This document shows positions 57,050 through 64,000 of a stretch of DNA of 64,000 nucleotides, one piece after another. The DNA is from a virus. The first letter of the stretch is position 1; every line of letters begins with the position of its first letter. Position numbers and translations under genes: made by a program. Where the stretch lies: positions 124,001 through 188,000 of IMG/VR virus record IMGVR_UViG_3300010158_000027. The stretch is one strand, 5' to 3'. Under the pieces are notes generated by a model, which was not told the origin of the DNA, made no database searches, and saw nothing but the letters and a program-made list of their open reading frames with translations.

Positions 57050-57843
57050 GAATTGAAAAACCGACAATAGTTACCGCATTATTTGATATTGGTAGAGATG
57101 CTTGGGATGGATACGAGTTATCCTACGGTACTTATCTATATTGGATGAAATCGATATTGATGTACGACACCCCAATGGTTATATATACCGATGAAAAGTT
57201 ATATGATGAGATAAAAAAAAATAGAATGGTTTGTGACCCAAACTTAGAAAAAACCATTTTTGAAATTAAAAAATTGGAGGATTTAGTTGCCCACCAGACG
57301 TATTATAAACCGGTAAGTGAACTTATGGTTTCAGATGAGTTTAAATCTAAAATACATTTTAATGTCCCAGAAATGACAAAACCATTATATAATATTGTCA
57401 TTTTTAATAAGCTGTTTTATATACAGGAATCAATAATGAAAAAACATTTTGATTCTGATTTTTATATTTGGGCGGACGCGGCAATCCTTAGAAGTGATGA
57501 TCCGACAATTAAAAAAGATTTCCCAAACGTGGATAAAATAAATGATGGATTTAATGATAAAATCACTTTTTTTAGTCATGAATTGGAATTTACAACACCA
57601 AATAAAGACTACCATTTAGTATCACAATTTAGATACATACATGGAGGATGTTTTTTTGTACCAAATAATAATTCGATTGATTTACTATTGGAGAGTTTTA
57701 AAAAAGAAATAAACGAGTCGTTAAATCGAGGGTTTGTTGGTAGTGAAGAAAAATACTTAGATTTTTGTTATCTGGAGAATAAGTCTGAATATAACCTAGT
57801 TAAATCCGATTGGAGGCAATATTTTGACATATTTGGAACTTAA
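57046..57843 (+). CDS. HtrL/YibB-like glycosyltransferase-type protein
   Basis: 265 residues. The start TIVTALFDIGR-x-x-W and PMVIYTDEKL, then the helix ending KLFYIQES and FYIWADAAILR with an Asp in place of a DXD-like site, and RYIHGGCFFV agree with the HtrL/YibB family, which has a GT-A-like fold. Family activity is poorly known; sugar transfer is inferred. Coupled by overlap to the GT60-like gene and followed by a new fibre unit. Confidence 0.65.
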   Translation: MRIEKPTIVTALFDIGRDAWDGYELSYGTYLYWMKSILMYDTPMVIYTDEKLYDEIKKNRMVCDPNLEKTIFEIKKLEDLVAHQTYYKPVSELMVSDEFKSKIHFNVPEMTKPLYNIVIFNKLFYIQESIMKKHFDSDFYIWADAAILRSDDPTIKKDFPNVDKINDGFNDKITFFSHELEFTTPNKDYHLVSQFRYIHGGCFFVPNNNSIDLLLESFKKEINESLNRGFVGSEEKYLDFCYLENKSEYNLVKSDWRQYFDIFGT

Positions 57844-57869
57844 ATACTTCAATAAAATAAAGTTTTGAT

Positions 57870-57877
57870 TATTTATA
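57870..57877 (+). promoter_or_regulatory. TATTTATA element before Thr-Pro fibre gene
   Basis: TATTTATATATAAAG, 18 bases before the ATG at 57896. Confidence 0.4.
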
Positions 57878-57895
57878 TATAAAGTTTAAACTTTA

Positions 57896-59521
57896 ATGGC
57901 AAATTTATTATTCCAGGGTTGTTGTTACGATGGTTATCAGTATGTTACTAATGATGGTGATTGGGTTGCGACGGGAGGTACCGCGACGGTAGGTTTAACC
58001 TATCATTTTTCTGGTGATCCTGTTGTACCTAATGGTTGTTATACTATTGTCTCATCATTCGTTGCTGGGTTTAGTTCAGAAACATTTACACAATTAACGG
58101 GAACATACACTCTACAAACCGATTGTTCTGACACTCTATGTATGACGGCAAATTGTTGTTCAAACATTGTGTGTGTTAGCATACCATTAGATGCGTATTC
58201 GGGACTTAATGGTAATTATACGGTATCGGGTGGATTTAATGGATATCCCTATTGGACGGGAGGAACTAGTGGAGGAACCATCTATTTTAATTCAACGAGA
58301 TGGTGTCTTTCAACAGGACTAAATCAAAGTTGTTTATTTTATGGGTCTAACCCAACGTTATATGAATGTCCTGATTTAGATACTAGTATTGTTTATAGTG
58401 GTGTTTGTGTACCAACACCAACACCATATGACCCATGTTCTATTTTAGATTTTGATATATTGACCGAATGTTTGATACCGACACCTACGCCGACACCCAC
58501 GGCAACGGCAACACCCACTCCGACACCAACACCTACCCCAACACCTGATCCGTGTTTAGGGTACTCAGTTGATATTAGTTTTAGTGCAACAACACCGACA
58601 CCAACGGCAACACCATCACCAACGGCAACACCAACACCTACGTTCGCTTACTCAATTAATTCGGGGGTAACCTTTGTGATTGATAGTGGTAATTTTAATT
58701 GTGTGGATGTTAAAGTGTTAACTGATTGTAATAGTAGTGAGATTTATTACGTTTCTGGTCCTCTAGTTTATTCTGGTGGAGTCATTAGTTCAGGAACAAC
58801 ATTTTTTGGTATTATAAATGGTGATTATAAGTGTTTAACATATACTGAGGATAATGCGGGAAGTCCTGGAGACTTATTAACCTCGATTATATCGACGGGA
58901 AGTAGTTGTTCTACTTGTGTGGTAATAACGCCAACACCAGCACCTACGTTGACCCCTACCGCCACTCCAACACCGACGCCAACATCCACTCCAACACCAA
59001 CATACGCACCTAATACTCAATTTGTGTTTACGTCTTGTACTAATAATTCGATGATAATACAAAATATGACACCACCTTCGAATGTTAATATAGGGTTGGT
59101 AGTTAAAGACTTGTCGGGTAATTGTTATAGTTATGTTGGGAATTATGTTGCTTATGTTCCACCTGCAGGATATATATGGTCAAATATTAACGCCTTTACT
59201 GCCGCTACTGCAACGACATATAGTACTTGTATTTCTTGTTTAACTCCTTCACCAACACCAGGACCCGCTTACCGTACTTGGAACGCGAAAGGTGAGTTTA
59301 CGGTTTCATGTCCGACATGTGAATTAGTAAATGGGGGAGCCGACATGACTTTCTATAGTTCATCTGCAGATACGATATTACAAACGGGGGTATATATTTA
59401 TGAAGACACTACTTTAGTTACTCCTGTAATAACGAGTTATGTTAAATATTCAAATAAAATTTATTCAGTAGATTTAAATGGTAAAATTACTGAATTTTGC
59501 ACATTAAACGGTAATTGTTAA
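57896..59521 (+). CDS. Modular Cys-rich fibre with three Thr-Pro linkers
   Basis: 541 residues. Modules separated by Thr-Pro blocks at about 194-219, 233-251 and 345-373. The first contains CCYDGYQY and a NGNYTVSGGFNGYPYWTGG ... GTIYFNS ... WCLS motif that recurs in the 61302 gene; the third has GNCYSYVG ... CISCL, shared with the 51898 protein; the last (YRTWNAKGEFTVSC ... FCTLNGNC) is related to the C-terminal module of the 51898 gene. Looks like an interchangeable adhesin. No signal peptide, so it is a virion protein and not secreted. Confidence 0.6.
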   Translation: MANLLFQGCCYDGYQYVTNDGDWVATGGTATVGLTYHFSGDPVVPNGCYTIVSSFVAGFSSETFTQLTGTYTLQTDCSDTLCMTANCCSNIVCVSIPLDAYSGLNGNYTVSGGFNGYPYWTGGTSGGTIYFNSTRWCLSTGLNQSCLFYGSNPTLYECPDLDTSIVYSGVCVPTPTPYDPCSILDFDILTECLIPTPTPTPTATATPTPTPTPTPTPDPCLGYSVDISFSATTPTPTATPSPTATPTPTFAYSINSGVTFVIDSGNFNCVDVKVLTDCNSSEIYYVSGPLVYSGGVISSGTTFFGIINGDYKCLTYTEDNAGSPGDLLTSIISTGSSCSTCVVITPTPAPTLTPTATPTPTPTSTPTPTYAPNTQFVFTSCTNNSMIIQNMTPPSNVNIGLVVKDLSGNCYSYVGNYVAYVPPAGYIWSNINAFTAATATTYSTCISCLTPSPTPGPAYRTWNAKGEFTVSCPTCELVNGGADMTFYSSSADTILQTGVYIYEDTTLVTPVITSYVKYSNKIYSVDLNGKITEFCTLNGNC

Positions 59522-59526
59522 ATAAT

Positions 59527-59814
59527 ATGGGGACAATAGTTTCATTAACATCAACAACAGGTATACTACCACTGGACATATGGATATGTGATTCCTGCGA
59601 TAGTACCGCCACCTGTGTTTATTATGACACAACATCATCTTTACCGTACAGTTTTACTTTACCTTCTGAATATGAGAATAATATCATTTACGCCATCAGA
59701 GTTATCGATGATACTGGTTGTATTTATTGTAACTCGGTAAGTGCATTAACTTTACAATATCAAGACGGAGGATATGCTGAATTTCAAGATGGGGATGAAT
59801 TTGATTTCCAATAA
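59527..59814 (+). CDS. Small SprB-like single-domain protein
   Basis: 95 residues from ATG 59527 (a TTG four codons upstream is rejected). Contains TTGILPLDIWICDSCDSTATC and VIDDTGC, the same pattern as the 54820 product, and ends with acidic EFQDGDEFDFQ. Follows the fibre gene by 5 bases. Confidence 0.6.
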   Translation: MGTIVSLTSTTGILPLDIWICDSCDSTATCVYYDTTSSLPYSFTLPSEYENNIIYAIRVIDDTGCIYCNSVSALTLQYQDGGYAEFQDGDEFDFQ

Positions 59815-59834
59815 AAGACTATATAAAAAATAAA

Positions 59835-61139
59835 ATGGCAAGATTAACAGATAAAACATTAGCATCAACAACGGCAATAACACCAACAACGTTGATATAT
59901 ATCGTAACAACCGGAGACACTTCACAAAATTCTGCCGGTTCGGGGTATAAAGCGGAATTACAACAATTAGTGTCTATTTTTGGTGGAACATCTGGAGGTT
60001 CAGGAACTAGCGGTATTAATGGAACTAGCGGTATTAATGGAACTAGTGGAATTAATGGTACTAGTGGTATTGACGGAACAAGTGGCACATCTGGTATCGA
60101 CGGAACTAGCGGTATCAACGGAACTAGTGGAACATCAGGTATTGATGGTACTAGTGGAATTAACGGAACTAGTGGGTCGTCGGGTATTAGTGCTGACTAT
60201 ATTGGTACATGTCTCGATAATATTAATATATCATCATTATATTCAGGGTTAACTATCAATATAACGACATCCCCTAATTTATCTTATACCGTTGCTCAGC
60301 ATGTTATCGTAGCTTTTTCAAATACGGAACATTTTCATGGTGACGTTTTGACATATACCGGTTCTACGGGTCAGATACAATTAGAAGTAACAGAAACTCA
60401 AGGGTCTGGAACACACTCCACTTGGACAACCAATTTAGATGGGGCGTCTGGGGGTAATGGCTCTTCAGGCACTAGCGGTATTGATGGTACTAGTGGATTG
60501 TCGGGATCAAGCGGTACTAGTGGTTCTTCAGGAACTAGTGGATTGTCGGGATCAAGCGGTACTAGTGGTTCTTCAGGAACTAGTGGATTGTCGGGATCAA
60601 GCGGTAGTTCTGGGGTAAATGGTACATATACGGGAGGAACTATTAGTGGAGGAACAAACTTCACTGGTGGGTTGAGCGCTAACACGGTTAGTATTAGTGG
60701 TGTGACGGTAAACCCAAAACAAACAATTGCGTTATTTTTTGGTCATGATTCAACGAGTCCTGCAGATACTCAAACTTACTTTATTGGTAATGCGATAAAT
60801 CTAGCGGCAACAACTTCAGGGTCAGACAGTAGAAGAGTCATATTACCAAAAACGGGTAACATTGTTAGAGTTGATATTTGTCAAAACGTAGGAGGTACAG
60901 TCCAAACTGGGGCTACCGAATATAGTACATTCACGATAAATAATACAACACAATCCACACAATCAACAATAACGACTACATACATTTATACGGCATCGAC
61001 AGGAAATATTGCATATGACTTAGTGTCTCCATTACCGGTAACTGTTGGGGATAAAGTGGAAATAAGATGGACAACACCCGCTTGGGTTATTAACCCAACA
61101 AGTGTTAGACAACAAATGAACGTTTATTTAGAATATTAA
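59835..61139 (+). CDS. Collagen-like fibre protein
   Basis: 434 residues. After a 50-residue N-terminal attachment module (MARLTDKTLASTTAITPTTL) come two Gly-X-Y blocks, about 51-118 (GTSGINGTSG units) and 203-260 (GSSGTSGLSG units), around a beta domain (about 119-202), then a C-terminal beta domain (about 275-434, TIALFFGHDS onwards). Phage collagen-like stretches form triple-helical fibre shafts; here Thr, Ser, Asn and Ile stand in for Pro. The trimer should have a distal receptor-binding or head domain at the C-terminus. Confidence 0.75.
   Translation: MARLTDKTLASTTAITPTTLIYIVTTGDTSQNSAGSGYKAELQQLVSIFGGTSGGSGTSGINGTSGINGTSGINGTSGIDGTSGTSGIDGTSGINGTSGTSGIDGTSGINGTSGSSGISADYIGTCLDNINISSLYSGLTINITTSPNLSYTVAQHVIVAFSNTEHFHGDVLTYTGSTGQIQLEVTETQGSGTHSTWTTNLDGASGGNGSSGTSGIDGTSGLSGSSGTSGSSGTSGLSGSSGTSGSSGTSGLSGSSGSSGVNGTYTGGTISGGTNFTGGLSANTVSISGVTVNPKQTIALFFGHDSTSPADTQTYFIGNAINLAATTSGSDSRRVILPKTGNIVRVDICQNVGGTVQTGATEYSTFTINNTTQSTQSTITTTYIYTASTGNIAYDLVSPLPVTVGDKVEIRWTTPAWVINPTSVRQQMNVYLEY
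60495..60605 (+). repeat. Perfect 45-base tandem repeat in collagen-like gene
   Basis: Copies begin at 60495 and 60540 and are identical over 45 bases; a third partial copy begins at 60585 (21 bases). Each encodes 15 residues, five Gly-X-Y triplets. The copies are very similar at DNA level, so they are recent or are maintained by recombination. Confidence 0.9.
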
Positions 61140-61141
61140 TC

Positions 61142-61300
61142 ATGGAACTAGGAACATACGTAATTGAAACATATACCGTAAATCACCCAACAGCGGGTAT
61201 ATTAACGAAGCAAAAAATAACATACTACAATAGAAGAAATGAAATCGAAACTATTGAATATTATTATGGGGATATAAGACAAGGGTACACAATAAGATAA
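61142..61300 (+). CDS. Small protein of unknown function
   Basis: 52 residues, MELGTYVIETYTVNHPTAGI then a Tyr-rich end (YYYGDIRQGYTIR), lying between two fibre genes with only 2 bases and 3 bases of gap. Beta-rich; no family. Too short for routine calling but in frame, well spaced and Tyr/Thr-rich like its neighbours. Confidence 0.55.
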   Translation: MELGTYVIETYTVNHPTAGILTKQKITYYNRRNEIETIEYYYGDIRQGYTIR

Positions 61301-61303
61301 AAT

Positions 61304-62915
61304 GGGACAATTTAGTGGAAATACATGTAATATTATAACACTCTTCCCAATGGGGGTTGAATGTTCGGCAGTGAATTCATCTTCGCCGTATAATAATGAT
61401 GGTGCAATTTATTTGACAATTACTGGAGGAACACCACCTTATAAGATTTCATGGAATAATGGTTCTCAGACACAATACTTAACGGGTTTACAATTTGGAA
61501 CGTATACTGCTAATATAACGGATTATTATGGTGATTTTAGTGCAACAACAACTTGTATCGTGAGTACTAATTATGCTGCAATTTTAGAGGAGTTTTTTAA
61601 TTGTACCAACCCAACAGAAAAGATATATTACGTAGCAAACATTAACTCTTTATACCCAAGTAATGGTGTGTTCACTTTAACATCACAATCAGGATGTTGG
61701 GTTAGTGCAGGTATTATTACAAATACGGGACAAACGTTTTACAATTATAGTGCAATAACCACTTCAGGACCATTTGTGGACTGTGATGACTGTTTACCTA
61801 CAACGCCAGAAATAGAAAGTATATCAGGTATGTGTTTAACTACCGTTAAGTCAGTTTTTGGTGTACCATCGTCAACACAATACCAATTTTATTCTGCTGA
61901 TACAATGAACGGATACCCTACGTGGGTTTCAACATCACCTGACCAAAAAATTTATTTTAATACTATGACAAGTCAATGGAAAGTTTCTGGTTGGACATTA
62001 AGCGGTATACCGTCGTTAGGATTAAATGTTTCTCCACCTTTGGGGGTATGGACAGTGGATGGTAGTCCTCGAACTGTTAACGTAAGTGCTGGTAATTGTG
62101 ATGATAAAATTGTTGTGAGACTACGAACGACTGACCCATCATGTAACGTAGCGTCTGACGGACTTATTCAGGTTGGTGGGGTTATTGGTGGAACGGCACC
62201 ATATACGTATTCATTGGATAACATTGTGTACCAAACATCGATTATGTTTAATAATTTACCAGTTGGGAGTTATACTGTTTATGTGAAGGATATTATTGGC
62301 AATATCGGAACGGCGATAGCGGTATTGACGGGAATAAGTACAATAACAACATATCAGATAAATTTATCTCTTATTAGTACTCAAACGTTAAACACAACAA
62401 ACTACGCTCAAAAAATATATAATTGGGGTATTAACGTGACACCACCATTACCAGCAAACCGATCGGTGTCGTTTACGTTATATGATACTACATCAATGTC
62501 TGCGGGTACCGCATCTAACGGATCACCCGTTTTGACATATTCTAACACAACTGGTACGACAGGGACAAGTCAGTTTGTTACGTCAACATTGACAACAACA
62601 ACAAATAGTTATACGAACATACTTTGTCACCCTAATTATTATACAACAGGCATCACTCGAACGTATAATGTTAGTATATCGGGTACAGGTGTTGTTGGTG
62701 GTCAGATATTACAAAAAGTACAAGTCGTTAATAATGGGGTAAAGTGTACGACTACTGGATCAATAAAGGATACGTTATCTATTGGTAATGTCGTTTTAAA
62801 TAATCAACAAGTGTGTGAACAAATAAGTCCTTCAGTAACGCCAATTACCGTTGTTGTTGGAATGTCCGGAACCATAGCTTCCATAACCATAGGCACAGGT
62901 AGTGCATCGATGTAA
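61304..62915 (+). CDS. Adhesin-like fibre with SprB-like and Cys modules
   Basis: About 537 residues; the ATG is at about 61302-61304. SprB-like units at about 12-85 (TGGTPPYKISWNNGSQTQYL; ITDYYG) and 270-345 (GGTAPYTYSLDN ... LPVGSYTVYVKD). Between them are a Cys module ending DCDDCL, matching those in the 51898 and 57896 proteins, and a GYPTW ... IYFN ... W module matching the 57896 protein. The rest is Thr/Ser/Gly-rich. It is another combination of the same building blocks, probably host-recognition. Confidence 0.6.
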
Positions 62916-62923
62916 TATTTATA
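62916..62923 (+). promoter_or_regulatory. TATTTATA element before last gene
   Basis: TATTTATA with four bases to the ATG at 62928. Confidence 0.35.
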
Positions 62924-62927
62924 AAAT

Positions 62928-64000
62928 ATGTCATATATAATAAAAAACACAAGCGGATTAATAAATACAATTTTAACCGACGCCGCTAGGAAAAAGATAT
63001 CACAAGGTAAGTTCGATATCGCATATTTCCAAGTCGGAGATAGTGAGGTTAGCTATAATTCAATTACTAATCAGAATTATAACGATCTTAATGTTTTGAT
63101 GCCGCAATATAACGCGGATAATAACACACCCATACCCGAATTTAACCGATTAAACGTTAAGTACCCACTATTTGTTGACTCAACATCTGGAAGCACTTTT
63201 GGTATACCATATGATTCATCTTTTGTTGATAATATTTATAATTCCGCAGCACCTAGAGGGTTTTTCACGGGTAATACGACATATACCACATCGGCATATA
63301 CGATAAACCCTAATTTTATTGTGGGTAATGGTAATCTAAATTCGGGTAATACTTTAGTTATTTCGGCTAATACAATTGACGCGTCAGTATCAGGAACCGT
63401 AACTCCAGGTATGTTTGTGAATATATTAACAAATAATCCGACAAGTCCTTTAACAGGAAACACACCTATGTTTACCTATTTGGTGACGGGAATAACGGGG
63501 GATACGTCATCCGCAAATACGGTAACGATATCTGTCGATAGACAATTACCCAATTTACAATCTATGGGGTACACCGGAAATTCGTTTGTTGTGTTTTACC
63601 CATCAGGAATGACTGGACTATATGATACGGTAACACCACAACCATATTGGGCAACAAACGTTTTCAACTTTGAAACAAACTGTGACGTTTCACAAACGGA
63701 TGTTAAAGTTTGGAATATGAACATTCCTTGGACGGAATCACCAGCAGGAACATTTAACTCCGTAAATCAAGATTATAATTATTTTTCAGCATCAACATAT
63801 GTTGGAACAAAAGAGTATTTAGGATACGGTAGTAACGCAGGACAAATAGACACGGGTAGTGTGTATTTCAATAACTCATTTAATGAGAGTATTATTCTAA
63901 GTCCATCGGATCAAAAATCAATCGCAATTGTACACTATACGAATCAATCTATTGATAACTTTTATGGTGAAAAATTCGCACAACAAGAGTATGATCCTGC
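62928..64000 (+). CDS. Tail protein, N-terminal part (3' end outside window)
   Basis: At least 357 residues, still open at the right edge. N-terminus SYIIKNTSGLINTILTDAAR, then KKISQGKFDIAYFQVGDSEV, is a style seen in large phage tail and fibre-attachment proteins, where the (L/I)T-x-x-(A/G)R-x-x-(I/M)-x-(Q/E)G segment and the YFQVGDSE turn are recurrent. The middle is Thr/Asn/Gly-rich. Probably a baseplate- or fibre-linked protein. The ATG at 62928 follows a TATTTATA element. Confidence 0.6.
   Translation, partial: MSYIIKNTSGLINTILTDAARKKISQGKFDIAYFQVGDSEVSYNSITNQNYNDLNVLMPQYNADNNTPIPEFNRLNVKYPLFVDSTSGSTFGIPYDSSFVDNIYNSAAPRGFFTGNTTYTTSAYTINPNFIVGNGNLNSGNTLVISANTIDASVSGTVTPGMFVNILTNNPTSPLTGNTPMFTYLVTGITGDTSSANTVTISVDRQLPNLQSMGYTGNSFVVFYPSGMTGLYDTVTPQPYWATNVFNFETNCDVSQTDVKVWNMNIPWTESPAGTFNSVNQDYNYFSASTYVGTKEYLGYGSNAGQIDTGSVYFNNSFNESIILSPSDQKSIAIVHYTNQSIDNFYGEKFAQQEYDP

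Noticed and set aside
60495-60605. CRISPR-like array
   Set aside because: 45-base units are tandem without spacers and encode Gly-X-Y in frame.
1978-62930. Classical T4 late promoters (TATAAATA on the coding strand)
   Set aside because: The recurrent box reads TATTTATA/T on the coding strand; the T4 sense occurs only as a by-product of palindromic copies.
1-64000. Alternative genetic code (stop reassignment)
   Set aside because: TAA, TAG and TGA all end well-placed genes (for example TAG at 31951 and 35554, TGA at 10176).
1-64000. tRNA, rRNA, integrase, attachment sites
   Set aside because: None recognised by eye on either strand; absence not proven without a scan.

Overview
The window is part of the genome of a large T4-like contractile-tailed phage (a myovirus). 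It reads as a virion-assembly block, a short replication block and a baseplate-to-fibre block. Genes are tightly packed and AT-rich, and TAA, TAG and TGA are all used as stops (standard code). No tRNA, rRNA, CRISPR array or integration gene is visible. Three things point to a host in the Bacteroidota. Gene starts almost never carry a Shine-Dalgarno sequence and instead follow A/T-rich leaders. Fibre proteins contain repeats of the SprB gliding-adhesin type. A small DUF5522-like gene is present. The host assignment is an inference. One site, a near-perfect TTGACA-16-TATAAT promoter, fits a generic sigma-70 host better.

Layout. 1-4853: the end of an unknown gene on +, then three genes on the minus strand (small protein, gp13-like neck protein, and an SNF2-family helicase whose P-loop is interrupted by a LAGLIDADG intein). 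4911-14651: tail assembly on + (gp14-like and gp15-like neck/terminator proteins, sheath gp18, a HAD-type phosphatase, tube gp19, a gp26-like chaperone/hub protein with a probable frameshifted extension, and the tape measure). 14681-26499: very large baseplate proteins and gp53. 26549-27488: two small proteins of unknown function. 27586-35556: replication and nucleotide metabolism (gp32-like SSB, UvsX, an RHH-like protein, an HNH endonuclease, RNase H/5' exonuclease, an unknown protein, gp41 helicase, a B12-dependent ribonucleotide reductase, DUF5522). 35618-54816: baseplate wedge proteins gp25 and gp6, then a series of large, poorly known tail-tip proteins. 54820-64000: an accessory, adhesin-like fibre region with Thr-Pro (mucin-like) linkers, collagen-like Gly-X-Y stretches, SprB-like and Cys-rich modules, and two glycosyltransferases.

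How it works together. Head-completion, neck, tube, sheath and baseplate genes follow T4-like logic. The last 12 kb appears to build a modular host-recognition apparatus from host-like adhesin modules. The most notable proposal is that the GT60-like and HtrL/YibB-like glycosyltransferases, encoded between the Thr-Pro-rich fibre genes, decorate those linkers.

Regulation. A TATTTAT(A/T) element stands close upstream of nearly every virion transcription unit, on both strands, and is missing before most replication genes. It is a candidate late promoter giving very short leaders. Several clean hairpin-T-run terminators (after tube, 27.5, 28.4, 35.3 and 35.5 kb) divide the window into units.
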